Assembly: GCA_965223125.1 (NCBI GenBank)
Contig: OZ244984.1
Location: 3,162,001 to 3,226,000 of the forward strand
DNA: 64,000 nt
Reading direction: 5' to 3'
From: Pacificispira sp965223125
GTDB lineage: Bacteria; Pseudomonadota; Alphaproteobacteria; UBA8366; Aestuariispiraceae
The notes beneath the pieces are model-generated. The model ran no database searches and had not been told where the DNA came from. It worked only from the letters and a program-made list of their open reading frames with translations. This document shows positions 45,429-55,335 of this stretch, one piece after another. The position numbers and the translations under genes were made by a program. Position 1 is the stretch's first letter, and each line of letters opens with the position of its first letter.

Positions 45429-47750
45429 ATGAATTGGACCTCGATGCCTGATCAGGATTCCCGAACCCCGGAAACGGCGCGTGAACCGCGTAATTCCTGG
45501 CGTGCTCGGATCATTCGAGTACTGACCTCCCGACGGGTGACACGGATTTTCGGCATTTGTTTGATGACGCTGGCGGTGCTGGCGGGAGTTGGCACCTATG
45601 CCGCCTTTACCGGGGTGCCGCCGTTGGGGGCCGATCCGTCCACGCTGATCACGATGGTCTATATCGACCTGATTCTGATGCTGCTGCTGGGCTTCATCAT
45701 TGCCCGGCGCATCGTCGCCCTCTGGGCGGAGCGTAGGCGGGGATCAGCCGGGTCGCGCCTTCATGTCCGGCTGGTGGCGCTGTTTGCGGCTCTCTCGGTG
45801 ACGCCGGCCATCATTGTTGCAACCTTCTCCCTGTTGTTCTTCGATCTGGGGATCGAGACGTGGTTCAGTGAGCGTGTGCGAACTGCCGTGACGGAAAGCC
45901 GGGCAGTGGCCGAGGCCTATCTGATCGAACATCGCAACAATGTCAGAACCGACGCCCTGCGCATGGCCCGTGACCTGAACCGAGACGTACGGCAGTTGCA
46001 GTTGAATAATGAATTGCTGGACCGGACTTTGGAGATTCAGCTTCGTGTGCGGGATTTGACCGAGGCGATCATCTTTCACGGCACCTCGCGCGAGATATTG
46101 GCCAGTGCGGGACTGACGATGCTGCTGGAGTTCGAGCCCATCGCGACCCAGGACATCCTGGCCGCCGCAGCGGGGGAGATCGTGGTCATCACCGGTGGGG
46201 CGGATGACCGGGTGCGGGCGCTCCTCAAGCTGGATGCCTATGTCGATACTTTCCTGTTTATCGGGCGGCTTGTCGATCCACAGGTCATCCAGCGGATCGA
46301 ACAGGTGCGTGGCGCGGCGGCGCAGTTTGAACAACTGGAATCACAACGCTCCGACATTCAGCTTTCCTTCGCGCTGGCTTTTCTGGTCGTGGCGCTGCTG
46401 CTGCTGCTGTCTGCGATCTGGATAGGGTTGACTCTGGCGACTCGGCTTTCTGCGCCGATCAGCGCCCTGATCGGTGCGACGGAGAAGGTGCGGGCCGGGG
46501 ATCTGGATGCGCGAGTTACTGAAAGCGAAGGTGACGACGAGCTGGCGCTGCTGAGCCGGGCCTTCAACCGGATGACCTCCCAGCTTTATTCCCAACGTGC
46601 CGAACTGATGGAGGCGAACCGTCAGATCGACGGTCGCCGCCGCTTCTCCGAGGCGGTTCTGGCGGGTGTCAGTGCCGGGGTTCTGGGATTGGACCGTCAA
46701 GGGCGGATCGATCTGCCCAACCGCCGCGCCACCGAACTGTTGGCGATGGAGCCTGAATCGCTGATCGGCGAGCGGTTGACCGATATCCTGCCGGATCTGC
46801 ATCCGGCTCTGGATGCGGCCCGGCTGTCTCCTTCCGGTCGTCCGGTCGAGGCGCAGATCAAGCTGACGGTACATGGAGAGACACGCACGCTTTTCGTGCG
46901 GATCGTGGTGGAACGGGATGCGGGGCAGCTTCAGGGGTATGTCGCGACCTTCGATGATGTATCTCCTCTTGTCTCTGCCCAGCGCAAGGCGGCCTGGGCC
47001 GATGTTGCCCGTCGCATCGCCCATGAGATCAAGAATCCGCTGACCCCGATCCAGCTTTCGGCAGAGCGCCTGAAACGCAAGTATCTGAAGGAAATCTCAA
47101 CCGATCCGGCGGTCTTCGAAGGCTGCATCGATACGATTGTGCGTCAAGTTGACGATATCGGGCGGATGGTCGATGAATTTTCCTCCTTCGCACGGATGCC
47201 CGCCCCGGCGATGCGCAATCAGGATATCGTCGATATCGCCCGCCAGAGCCTGTTTCTGCAACGCAGCGCAAACAGCGATGTCGACTACACATTCGATGGT
47301 CCGAATGCGCCGCTGATTCTTTTCTGCGATGGGCGACAAATGAGTCAGGTTCTGACGAATCTGTTGCAGAATGCCCATGATGCGATCGAGGGGCGGTTCG
47401 AGGCGGCGATTGCGGCTGGGGGAGACAAGGCGGATCAGGACAAGGGCCGGATCGCCCTTTCCATCCAGGCCGAGGACGGGCATGTTCGCATTGCGATTCA
47501 GGATAACGGCAAGGGGCTGCCGGAAATGGAGCGGGAACGCCTGACGGAACCCTATGTCACCACGCGGAAGAAGGGGACCGGTCTCGGTTTGGCGATCGTG
47601 AAGAAGATCATGGAAGATCATGGTGGGGAATTGATACTGGACGATGCGCCGGGTGGCGGGGCGATTGTGACCTTGCGGCTGCCGCTTGTTGTCGGCCCGG
47701 AAGAAGTGGTCACCGCACCGGCATCCCAGGAGGCCAGCAATGGCCTATGA
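45429..47750 (+). CDS. ntrY: membrane sensor histidine kinase NtrY
   Basis: The 773-residue protein has several N-terminal membrane helices (one around 40-60, one at 75-95, one around 115-140 and one near 305-330), a HAMP domain (TRLSAPISALIGATEKVRAGDLDARV), a PAS domain, the H-box RRIAHEIKNPLTPIQLSAERLKR-type and ATPase boxes ending GTGLGLAIVKKIMEDHGG. It senses redox or nitrogen state and pairs with NtrX. The start may also be ATG 45444. It overlaps ntrX by 11 bp. Confidence 0.95.
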   Translation: MNWTSMPDQDSRTPETAREPRNSWRARIIRVLTSRRVTRIFGICLMTLAVLAGVGTYAAFTGVPPLGADPSTLITMVYIDLILMLLLGFIIARRIVALWAERRRGSAGSRLHVRLVALFAALSVTPAIIVATFSLLFFDLGIETWFSERVRTAVTESRAVAEAYLIEHRNNVRTDALRMARDLNRDVRQLQLNNELLDRTLEIQLRVRDLTEAIIFHGTSREILASAGLTMLLEFEPIATQDILAAAAGEIVVITGGADDRVRALLKLDAYVDTFLFIGRLVDPQVIQRIEQVRGAAAQFEQLESQRSDIQLSFALAFLVVALLLLLSAIWIGLTLATRLSAPISALIGATEKVRAGDLDARVTESEGDDELALLSRAFNRMTSQLYSQRAELMEANRQIDGRRRFSEAVLAGVSAGVLGLDRQGRIDLPNRRATELLAMEPESLIGERLTDILPDLHPALDAARLSPSGRPVEAQIKLTVHGETRTLFVRIVVERDAGQLQGYVATFDDVSPLVSAQRKAAWADVARRIAHEIKNPLTPIQLSAERLKRKYLKEISTDPAVFEGCIDTIVRQVDDIGRMVDEFSSFARMPAPAMRNQDIVDIARQSLFLQRSANSDVDYTFDGPNAPLILFCDGRQMSQVLTNLLQNAHDAIEGRFEAAIAAGGDKADQDKGRIALSIQAEDGHVRIAIQDNGKGLPEMERERLTEPYVTTRKKGTGLGLAIVKKIMEDHGGELILDDAPGGGAIVTLRLPLVVGPEEVVTAPASQEASNGL

Positions 47751-49146
47751 TATCCTGATTGTTGATGATGAGACTGACATCCGTACCCAGATTTCAGGAA
47801 TTCTGGAGGATGAGGGCTATCAGACCCGCTCTGCCGCGAATTCCGCTGAGGCGCTGGCGGCGGTTGCCAATCGGCAGCCGTCACTGATGATCCTCGATGT
47901 CTGGCTTGCCAATTCTGAATATGACGGGATCCAGATACTGGAGATCGTTCGACGCGATCACCCGACGCTGCCGGTGGTGATGATTTCCGGTCATGGCACC
48001 TTCGATATGGCGGTCAATGCCACGAAGAAGGGCGCGTATGATTTCATCTCGAAGCCGTTCAAGACCGACGTTCTGATGCTGACGATTGAACGCGCGCTGT
48101 CCGAGGCGCGCCTGAAGCATGAGAATGAGTCGCTGCGTAAACTTTCCCCCTACGCGATGCTGGATGATCTGGTCGGCAAGTCCAGTGCCATCGCCGAAGT
48201 GCGACGCGCTGTGGAGAAGGTCGCGCAGACCGACAGCCGGGTGCTGATCGCAGGTCCGCCCGGCAGTGGCAAAGGGGCTATCGCCCGGATGCTGCACAGC
48301 CGCTCGCTTCGGAAAGACGGGCGCTTTGTCGTCCTGGCCTGTGCCTCGCTGAGTGAGGATACGCTGGAAAGTGCATTGTTCGGGGTTGAGGCGACAAAGG
48401 CGCAGCCACGGCGGATTGGTGTTCTGGAGGAAGCCCATGGTGGGACGCTGCTGCTGGACGAGGTCGCGGATATGGATCTGGCGACTCAGCAGAAGATCGT
48501 GCGCGTCCTCCACAGCCGCCGCTTTCAGCGTATCGGCGGGGATACATGGGTCGATGTGAATACCCGTGTTCTGGCAACCACGACCCGCGATCTCCAGGCC
48601 CTGATCCAGGAAGGAAAGTTCCGGGAGGATCTGTTCTATCGCCTGAATGTGGTGCCGATTTCTTCTCCGGCGCTGAGCGAGCGACGGGAGGATATCCCTC
48701 TGTTGGCGGTGCATCTGATGGAACGGGCGGCGGCGGCAAAGGGGCGTTCAGCCCGCGTCCTTGCCAGTGACGCATTGACCGCCCTGCAGGGGCACGACTG
48801 GCCCGGCAATGTATGGGAACTGGCCAATGTCATGGAACGCCTGCTGCTGATGGCACCCGGCGGGGTGCAGGATCTGATCCATGCCGATGCCGTGGCGCAG
48901 GCCATTGGGGACGGTGATGGCGATGGTGTGCGCTGGGATCGGGCGCCGGAGGTGATGAGCCTGCCGTTGCGTGAGGCGCGTGAAGCTTTCGAGCGTGAAT
49001 ATCTTGTCTTCCACCTGGCCCGGTTTGGCGGCAATATCTCGCGCACGGCGGAATTCGTCGGGATGGATCGTGCCGCCCTGCACCGCAAGCTCAAGGGACT
49101 CGGCGTTGCGGGGGCCGCGCGCGGCAGGCTGGATGAGAGGGATTGA
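47740..49146 (+). CDS. ntrX: response regulator NtrX, sigma54-activator type lacking GAFTGA
   Basis: The 468-residue protein has a receiver domain (Asp53 in MILDVWLANSEYDG), an AAA+ domain with Walker A GPPGSGKG (172-179) and Walker B LLLDEVADMD, and a Fis-like C-terminus (NISRTAEFVGMDRAALHRKL). At the place of the GAFTGA loop it reads FGVEATKAQPRRIG, so it probably does not remodel sigma54 holoenzyme. Known alphaproteobacterial NtrX proteins often lack this loop and act with sigma70. AGGAGG precedes ATG 47740. Confidence 0.94.
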   Translation: MAYDILIVDDETDIRTQISGILEDEGYQTRSAANSAEALAAVANRQPSLMILDVWLANSEYDGIQILEIVRRDHPTLPVVMISGHGTFDMAVNATKKGAYDFISKPFKTDVLMLTIERALSEARLKHENESLRKLSPYAMLDDLVGKSSAIAEVRRAVEKVAQTDSRVLIAGPPGSGKGAIARMLHSRSLRKDGRFVVLACASLSEDTLESALFGVEATKAQPRRIGVLEEAHGGTLLLDEVADMDLATQQKIVRVLHSRRFQRIGGDTWVDVNTRVLATTTRDLQALIQEGKFREDLFYRLNVVPISSPALSERREDIPLLAVHLMERAAAAKGRSARVLASDALTALQGHDWPGNVWELANVMERLLLMAPGGVQDLIHADAVAQAIGDGDGDGVRWDRAPEVMSLPLREAREAFEREYLVFHLARFGGNISRTAEFVGMDRAALHRKLKGLGVAGAARGRLDERD

Positions 49147-49200
49147 TCCGCCAATCCTTCGTGATGCGGAATCACCATTTTCTTCCTTGGGGAGTCTGGC

Positions 49201-50577
49201 ATGAAAGTCGTGATCTGTGGTGCCGGTCAGGTTGGATTTCATATCGCCCGGTATCTGGCGGGAGAGAACAATGACGTAACCGTCGTCGATCAATCACCGG
49301 AACTGATCGGCAAGATCAATGATCAACTGGATGTTCAGGCCTTCGTCGGCCATGCCTCGCATCCGGACGTGCTGGAGCGGGCAGGGGCCAGGGATGCGAA
49401 TATGCTGATCGCGGTGACCTTCACCGACGAGGTCAACATGATCGCCTGTCAGGTTGCCCATACACTGTTCAACGTACCGACCAAGATCGCCCGCATCCGG
49501 CAGCAGAGTTACCTGAACCCGATGTGGTCGAACCTGTTCGCCCGGGACCAGTTGCCGATTGATGTGATCATATCTCCGGAAATCGAGGTGGCGCGGGCCA
49601 TCGCTCGGCGGATTCGCGCGCCCGGTGCCTTGGACATGATCCGCATGGGGGATGACAGGGTCCGTGTGATCGGCGTGCGCTGTGATGACAATTGTCCGGT
49701 CATTCATACACCACTGCGCCAGCTTACCTCTCTTTTTCCAGATCTGAACATTACTGTCATGGCGATTTTTCGCGACGAGACGATGCATATTCCCTCATCG
49801 AACGACCAGATGCTGCCGGGGGATGAAGTTTATTTCGTGGCCGAGACCGAACACGTACCCCGCGCCATGGCGGTTTTCGGACATGAGGAGAAGGACGCCA
49901 AGCGCATTCTGATCGTCGGCGGCGGCAATATCGGGACCGTCCTGGCCACGGAACTGGATTCAAGCGCCGACGGATATTCCGCGAAGATCGTCGAAATGGA
50001 CAAGGCGCGCGCCCGGAAAGTGGCGGAAACTTTGCCGACGACCGTGATCATCCAGGGTGATGCGCTGGATCATGAAATCCTGGAGGAGGCGGGCATTCGG
50101 AATACCGAAGCGGTCGTTGCCGTGACCGATGACGATGAAACCAACATCCTCTGCTCACTGCTCTGCAAGCGCTTCGGTGTCGACCGGGCGATCACCCTGG
50201 TGAACAAGACATCCTATGCGCCGTTGATCACCGCGCTTGGCATCGATGTCGTCGTCAGCCCGCGGGAGATCACCGCCTCGACCATCCTCCAGCATGTCCG
50301 GCGCGGGCGCATTCGTCAGGTTCACAGCCTGCGAGACGGGTTTGCCGAATTGATCGAGGCGGAGGCGATGGAGACCTCCACCCTGGTCGGGGAAGCGCTG
50401 AAGGATGCGAAGCTCCCCAATGGTGTCATCGTCGGGGCCATCATCCGGGGGGAGGAGGTCATCATCCCGCGTCCGGATACAGTGGTGCGGGCAAAGGATC
50501 GCGTCGTATTGCTGGCAGCGGCATCGGCGGTCAAGAAAATGGAAAAGATGTTTGCGGTCAGGCTCGAATATTTCTGA
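49201..50577 (+). CDS. trkA: Trk system potassium transport regulatory protein TrkA
   Basis: The 458-residue protein has two RCK/TrkA modules, each with a Rossmann NAD-binding loop: VVICGAGQVGFHIAR and ILIVGGGNIGTVLA, and two C-terminal TrkA_C parts. It gates TrkH/TrkG potassium uptake from the cytoplasmic side. GGGAG lies 8 bp upstream of the ATG. No trkH gene is present in the window. Confidence 0.95.
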   Translation: MKVVICGAGQVGFHIARYLAGENNDVTVVDQSPELIGKINDQLDVQAFVGHASHPDVLERAGARDANMLIAVTFTDEVNMIACQVAHTLFNVPTKIARIRQQSYLNPMWSNLFARDQLPIDVIISPEIEVARAIARRIRAPGALDMIRMGDDRVRVIGVRCDDNCPVIHTPLRQLTSLFPDLNITVMAIFRDETMHIPSSNDQMLPGDEVYFVAETEHVPRAMAVFGHEEKDAKRILIVGGGNIGTVLATELDSSADGYSAKIVEMDKARARKVAETLPTTVIIQGDALDHEILEEAGIRNTEAVVAVTDDDETNILCSLLCKRFGVDRAITLVNKTSYAPLITALGIDVVVSPREITASTILQHVRRGRIRQVHSLRDGFAELIEAEAMETSTLVGEALKDAKLPNGVIVGAIIRGEEVIIPRPDTVVRAKDRVVLLAAASAVKKMEKMFAVRLEYF

Positions 50578-50589
50578 CCGGAAAGGTGG

Positions 50590-51285
50590 TTGATTCCTTT
50601 GATCCTCTCCCTGCCCAGGCCGAAAGCCGTTCTCTATGACTGGGACAATACACTGGTCGATACCTGGCCGGTCATCCACGGTGCGATGAATGCGCTGTTC
50701 CGGACGATGGGCATGCGCGAATGGCGGTTTGAGGAAACCAGGGCAAATGTGCGCCACTCGATGCGCGATTCCTTCCCGCTGCTGTTCGGGGATCGCTGGG
50801 AGGAGGCACGCGACATATTCTATGCCGAGTTTGAGGCAATTCATATGCAGGCACTTGTCGCTTCACCGGGTGCCGAGTTGCTTTTGCAAGCCATCCAGGC
50901 TGCGGGCATCCCGCAATCCATCGTCTCCAACAAGACGGGGCGATATCTTCGGGCCGAGGCGGGGCATCTGAACTGGAATGGATACTTTCATGCGCTTGTC
51001 GGAGCAGGGGATGCGATCCGGGACAAGCCCGCCCCCGATCCGGTTGTGCTGGCGCTGGAAGGATTGCAGGACGATACAGGGCCATTGGCCCCGTCGCCTG
51101 CTGTCTACTTCGTCGGCGATTCCGGCGTCGATATGCAGATCGCCCATGCAACGGGACTGACGCCTGTACTGATTCATGTCGATCCGGACCTGTCGGGTGA
51201 ATATGCGGACTGTCCACCGGCAGTGGTGTTTGAGAATTTATCGCAGTTCCACGCTTTTTTGGCGACGGATCATGACTATATCTGA
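50590..51285 (+). CDS. HAD-family hydrolase, phosphoglycolate phosphatase-like
   Basis: The 231-residue protein has HAD motif I LYDWDNTLVDTWP, motif II SIVSNKTGRYL, the motif III lysine in RDKPAPDPV and motif IV YFVGDSGVDMQIA. It is a cytosolic phosphatase of the Gph/PGP subgroup with unknown substrate. The start is TTG (50590 or 50599). It lies between trkA and hfq on the same strand. Confidence 0.85.
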   Translation: MIPLILSLPRPKAVLYDWDNTLVDTWPVIHGAMNALFRTMGMREWRFEETRANVRHSMRDSFPLLFGDRWEEARDIFYAEFEAIHMQALVASPGAELLLQAIQAAGIPQSIVSNKTGRYLRAEAGHLNWNGYFHALVGAGDAIRDKPAPDPVVLALEGLQDDTGPLAPSPAVYFVGDSGVDMQIAHATGLTPVLIHVDPDLSGEYADCPPAVVFENLSQFHAFLATDHDYI

Positions 51286-51452
51286 TAGGATCAAAGGTAC
51301 TCGGCGGGGGCTTTTATCCTGCCAATGCGTGTGACAGACCTTCTGACGCTCCATGGTGATGCGTAGAGGGTTTCTGAAGCACGTAAATTTGCTGTCAGAA
51401 AACGGGTTTCTGCACGAAAAACAACAAAGGTACCTTACGGAAGGGGGCATTG

Positions 51453-51713
51453 ATGTCATCCGACAAGAACCAGAACCTCCAAGACACGTTTTTGAACTAC
51501 CTGCGCAAGAACAAGCTTCCGGTCACCGTCTTCCTTGTGAATGGCGTGAAGCTGCAGGGGATCGTTACGTGGTTCGATAATTTCTGCGTGCTGCTGCGCC
51601 GGGATGCGCATTCGCAACTGGTCTACAAGCACGCGATCTCCACCGTCATGCCGGCGACACCGGTACAGCTCTTCGACCCGAGCGATACCGAAGCGCGCGC
51701 CGAGGAAAGCTGA
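51453..51713 (+). CDS. hfq: RNA chaperone Hfq
   Basis: The 87-residue Sm-like protein contains NLQDTFLNYLRKNKLPVTVFLVNG-type Sm1 (QDTFLNYLRKNK), GIVTWFDNFCVLLRR and the Sm2 box YKHAISTVMP. It binds sRNAs and mRNAs. GGAAGGGGG precedes ATG 51453; an upstream TTG at 51450 is not needed. hflX follows within 8 bp, as usual. Confidence 0.97.
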   Translation: MSSDKNQNLQDTFLNYLRKNKLPVTVFLVNGVKLQGIVTWFDNFCVLLRRDAHSQLVYKHAISTVMPATPVQLFDPSDTEARAEES

Positions 51714-51720
51714 GTCCTAC

Positions 51721-53064
51721 TTGACCGAACCAAGTGAAGAAGCGGGACGATGGGGCTGGTCGGAGACCGGTGCCCGTCGCGCCGCCGTCGTCTATCCAGA
51801 ACGTTCCGGCCCGTCCCGAAAGCGCCGCAATCCGGATGCCCGGCTTGAGGAAGCGGTGGGGCTTGCCGCCGCCATCGAACTCGATGTCGTGCATGCGGAG
51901 CATCTGCGCCTGAACAAACCGGTTCCGGCGACCCTGCTGGGTGGCGGGGTCGTGGAGCGTCTGCATGGGCTCTGTGCGGCGCTGGAAGTCGAATTGCTGA
52001 TCGTCGATGCGGCACTGACGCCCGTGCAGCAGCGCAATCTTGAAAAGGCCATCGATACAAAGGTGATCGACCGGACCGGCCTGATCCTTGAAATCTTTGG
52101 GGCCAGGGCTCGCACCCATGAAGGGCGGTTGCAGGTGGAACTGGCTGCGCTCACCTTCCAGCGATCCCGTCTGGTGCGAAGCTGGACCCACCTGGAGCGG
52201 CAGCGCGGTGGGCTGGGCTTCATCGGTGGGCCGGGGGAAAGCCAGTTGGAAATCGACAGGCGGCTGATCGATGAACGGATTGCACGCCTGAAGAAGGAAC
52301 TGGAACAGGTTGCCAGAACCCGTGGCCTGCACCGCAAGGCGCGGGAAAAGGTTCCCTACCCTGTCGTCTCTCTGGTCGGCTATACCAATGCTGGGAAATC
52401 GACACTGTTCAACCGTCTGACCGATTCCGACGTGATGGCGAAAGACATGTTGTTCGCGACCCTCGATCCAACCATGCGCAAGCTGGTCCTGCCGTCGGGC
52501 CGTACCGTGATCCTGTCCGATACGGTGGGGTTCATTTCCGACCTGCCGACCGATCTTGTTGCTGCCTTCCGAGCGACGCTGGAAGAGGTGCGTTCGGCCC
52601 AGGTGCTGATCCATGTTCGCGATATCGGTGCGGTCGATTCGGAGATCGAGAAGGCAGATGTGGAGCAGGTTCTCTCCAGCCTCGACATCGCACCGGAGAC
52701 GGTGGTGATCGAAGCCTGGAACAAGACCGACACCCTGCCTGAGGAAGAGCGCGAGGCAACGCTGCGGCGCGCGGGACTGATTGCGGTGGGAGAGGAAGGG
52801 CCGGCGCCCTATCCGATTTCAGCGCTCAAGGGAGACGGTTTCGCTGCACTACTGGCGGCAGTCGACAAGGCTCTGGCCAAATATCGCCAGGAATCTAATG
52901 TTGAGATTCCCACTACCGATGGTGCGGCACTGGCATGGCTGCACGAGCATGGCGATGTTCTGGAACAGCGGCAGGGAACGGAGGGACCGATCCTGACCGT
53001 TTCGCTTGCCCCGTCCGACTGGGCGCGGTTTGAGCAGAAATTCGGCTATGCTGCGAAAGCCTGA
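51721..53064 (+). CDS. hflX: ribosome-associated GTPase HflX
   Basis: The 447-residue protein has the HflX N-terminal domain (ARLEEAVGLAAAIELDVV, IDRTGLILEIFGARARTHEG), the glycine-rich linker GGLGFIGGPGESQLE, and a G domain with GYTNAGKSTLFNRLT, DTVGFISDLP and NKTD. HflX splits stalled ribosomes. The start is TTG 51721, 7 bp after hfq; no ATG fits, and the frame upstream overlaps hfq. Confidence 0.93.
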   Translation: MTEPSEEAGRWGWSETGARRAAVVYPERSGPSRKRRNPDARLEEAVGLAAAIELDVVHAEHLRLNKPVPATLLGGGVVERLHGLCAALEVELLIVDAALTPVQQRNLEKAIDTKVIDRTGLILEIFGARARTHEGRLQVELAALTFQRSRLVRSWTHLERQRGGLGFIGGPGESQLEIDRRLIDERIARLKKELEQVARTRGLHRKAREKVPYPVVSLVGYTNAGKSTLFNRLTDSDVMAKDMLFATLDPTMRKLVLPSGRTVILSDTVGFISDLPTDLVAAFRATLEEVRSAQVLIHVRDIGAVDSEIEKADVEQVLSSLDIAPETVVIEAWNKTDTLPEEEREATLRRAGLIAVGEEGPAPYPISALKGDGFAALLAAVDKALAKYRQESNVEIPTTDGAALAWLHEHGDVLEQRQGTEGPILTVSLAPSDWARFEQKFGYAAKA

Positions 53065-53109
53065 TCAAGGAATCCAGTCATTTTTCCTGTGATTTTTTTG
53101 TGCATGCCA

Positions 53110-53137
53110 TTGACATCGGGTCAGGAGTTCGTATATG
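53110..53137 (+). promoter_or_regulatory. promoter of groESL
   Basis: A perfect TTGACA and TATATG are 16 bp apart, directly upstream of the CIRCE element. Confidence 0.7.
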
Positions 53138-53140
53138 CGC

Positions 53141-53166
53141 TGGCACTCACCGAGTTGGAGTGCTAA
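53141..53166 (+). promoter_or_regulatory. CIRCE operator for HrcA
   Basis: tGGCACTC and GAGTGCtaa are separated by 9 bp, the CIRCE consensus with one changed position in the left arm. HrcA represses groESL through this site and is released upon heat shock. Confidence 0.9.
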
Positions 53167-53256
53167 CACACTGATCGATGACAAGGGCGCGCCGGACTGG
53201 CGAACCCGTGACGACGAAACGACTTTCTAACCACGACTTCCAAAGGGGAAACAACC

Positions 53257-53544
53257 ATGAAATTCCGGCCTCTGCACGATCGCGTTCTTGTTAAGCGCGT
53301 CGAGAGCGAGACCAAGACCGCCACTGGGATCATTATCCCCGACACGGCTCAGGAAAAGCCGATGCAGGGTAAAGTGATCGCGGCGGGCTCTGGCACCGTG
53401 AAAGAAGACGGCACTGTCCGTAAGCTTGACGTGAAGAAGGGTGACACCATCCTCTTCGGCAAATGGTCAGGCACGGAAGTGAAGATCGACGGTGAAGAAC
53501 TGCTGATCATGAAAGAATCCGACATCATGGGCATTCTGGAATAA
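53257..53544 (+). CDS. groES: co-chaperonin GroES
   Basis: The 95-residue protein starts MKFRPLHDRVLVKRVESE and has TATGIIIPDTAQEKPMQGKV, the mobile loop that contacts GroEL. It caps the chaperonin. AAGGGGAAAC lies upstream. It is regulated through the CIRCE site. Confidence 0.98.
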   Translation: MKFRPLHDRVLVKRVESETKTATGIIIPDTAQEKPMQGKVIAAGSGTVKEDGTVRKLDVKKGDTILFGKWSGTEVKIDGEELLIMKESDIMGILE

Positions 53545-53558
53545 GAGCGCGATGACCC

Positions 53559-53586
53559 GGGCGACGGCACAGGCCGCCGCCTTTTT
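53559..53586 (+). terminator. hairpin with T-run between groES and groEL
   Basis: GGCGACGGC and GCCGCCGCC form a 9-bp stem with one mismatch and loop ACAG, followed by five T. It may attenuate read-through or stabilise one of the cistrons. Confidence 0.6.
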
Positions 53587-53642
53587 CATTGCCTGCTCAG
53601 CTTTCCGAATACCCTAAACCCAAATCAAGGAGTCCTACTGCC

Positions 53643-55292
53643 ATGGCAGCCAAGGAAGTTAAATTCGGTACTGACGCACGGGCAAAGATGCTCCGTGGCG
53701 TCGACATTCTGGCCGATGCGGTCAAAGTCACCCTGGGTCCGAAAGGCCGCAATGTCGTGATCGACAAGGCCTTTGGTGCCCCGCGCATCACCAAGGACGG
53801 CGTCACAGTCGCCAAGGAAATCGAACTGTCTGACAAGTTCGAGAACATGGGCGCACAGATGGTCCGTGAAGTTGCCAGCAAGACCAACGACATGGCCGGT
53901 GATGGCACTACCACCGCCACGGTCCTGGCCCAGGCCATCGTTCGTGAAGGCGCGAAGGCCGTTGCGGCAGGCATGAACCCGATGGATCTGAAGCGCGGCA
54001 TTGATCTGGCCGTCACGGCGGTTGTCGAGGACATTGCCAAGCGCGCGAAGAAGATCAAGACCAGTGCCGAAGTGGCGCAGGTCGGCACGATCTCTGCGAA
54101 TGGTGATCGGGAAGTCGGCGAGATGATTGCTGCCGCTATGGAAAAGGTCGGCAATGAAGGCGTCATCACGGTTGAGGAAGCCAAGGGTCTGACGACTGAA
54201 CTCGACGTTGTCGAAGGCATGCAGTTCGACCGTGGTTACCTGTCGCCCTATTTCGTGACCAATTCCGAGAAGATGGTCTGTGAACTCGACAACCCGTATA
54301 TCCTGCTGCACGAGAAGAAACTCTCGAACCTGCAGGCGATGCTGCCGGTTCTGGAGCAGGTCGTTCAGAGCGGTCGTCCGCTGCTGATCGTTGCCGAAGA
54401 CGTCGAAGGCGAAGCACTGGCGACCCTGGTGGTCAACAAACTGCGCGGTGGCCTGAAGGTCGCGGCGGTGAAGGCACCGGGCTTTGGTGATCGTCGCAAG
54501 GCAATGCTGGAAGACATCGCCATCCTGACCGGTGGTACGGTGATTTCCGAAGACACGGGCATCAAGCTGGAAAGCGTCACGCTGGCCATGCTCGGTGAAG
54601 CCAAGAACGTCACACTGACCAAGGATGAAACCACGGTCGTTGACGGCGCCGGCAAGAAGAAGGAAATCGAAGGCCGTTGCTCGCAGATCCGCCAGCAGGT
54701 CGAAAACACGACGTCCGATTATGACCGTGAAAAGCTGCAGGAACGTCTGGCCAAGCTGGCTGGCGGTGTTGCCGTGATCCGCGTCGGCGGGGCGTCGGAA
54801 GTGGAAGTGAAAGAGAAGAAGGACCGCGTCGACGACGCCATGCATGCCACCCGCGCTGCAGTGGAAGAAGGCATCGTCCCCGGCGGCGGTACCGCCCTTC
54901 TCTATGCCATCCGTACCTTGAAGAAGATGGAAGGTGCCAATCACGACCAGACTGTCGGAATCGACATCGTCCGTCGCGCCCTGACCGCCCCTGCGCGTCA
55001 GATCGTTGACAATGCCGGTGAAGACGGTGCCGTTATCGTCGGCAAGATGCTGGAGTCGAAAGACACCAATTGGGGCTTCGATGCCCAGAACGGCGAATTT
55101 GTCGATCTGGTCAAGGCCGGCATCATCGACCCGGCGAAGGTTGTCCGCTCTGCTCTGCAGGATGCGGCCTCGGTCGCCGGTCTGCTGGTCACCACCGAAG
55201 CCATGATCGCTGACAAGCCCGAGCCGAAGGGCCAGGGCGGCGGCGGCATGCCGGACATGGGTGGCATGGGCGGCATGGGCGGCATGATGTAA
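53643..55292 (+). CDS. groEL: chaperonin GroEL
   Basis: The 549-residue protein starts MAAKEVKFGTDARAKML, has the ATP motif GDGTTTATVLAQ with the catalytic aspartate, and ends in the typical GGM repeat tail. AAGGAG lies upstream of ATG 53643. It folds substrate proteins with GroES. The last 317 bp are repeated downstream as a fragment (56833-57149). Confidence 0.98.
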   Translation: MAAKEVKFGTDARAKMLRGVDILADAVKVTLGPKGRNVVIDKAFGAPRITKDGVTVAKEIELSDKFENMGAQMVREVASKTNDMAGDGTTTATVLAQAIVREGAKAVAAGMNPMDLKRGIDLAVTAVVEDIAKRAKKIKTSAEVAQVGTISANGDREVGEMIAAAMEKVGNEGVITVEEAKGLTTELDVVEGMQFDRGYLSPYFVTNSEKMVCELDNPYILLHEKKLSNLQAMLPVLEQVVQSGRPLLIVAEDVEGEALATLVVNKLRGGLKVAAVKAPGFGDRRKAMLEDIAILTGGTVISEDTGIKLESVTLAMLGEAKNVTLTKDETTVVDGAGKKKEIEGRCSQIRQQVENTTSDYDREKLQERLAKLAGGVAVIRVGGASEVEVKEKKDRVDDAMHATRAAVEEGIVPGGGTALLYAIRTLKKMEGANHDQTVGIDIVRRALTAPARQIVDNAGEDGAVIVGKMLESKDTNWGFDAQNGEFVDLVKAGIIDPAKVVRSALQDAASVAGLLVTTEAMIADKPEPKGQGGGGMPDMGGMGGMGGMM

Positions 55293-55335
55293 TCATCCTG
55301 TCGGCCTAGCTCACGCTAGACTGTTGTTAAGATTG

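Noticed and set aside
53625..54944. 439-codon minus-strand frame
   Set aside because: Antisense to groEL; such frames are a known artefact of groEL codon structure.
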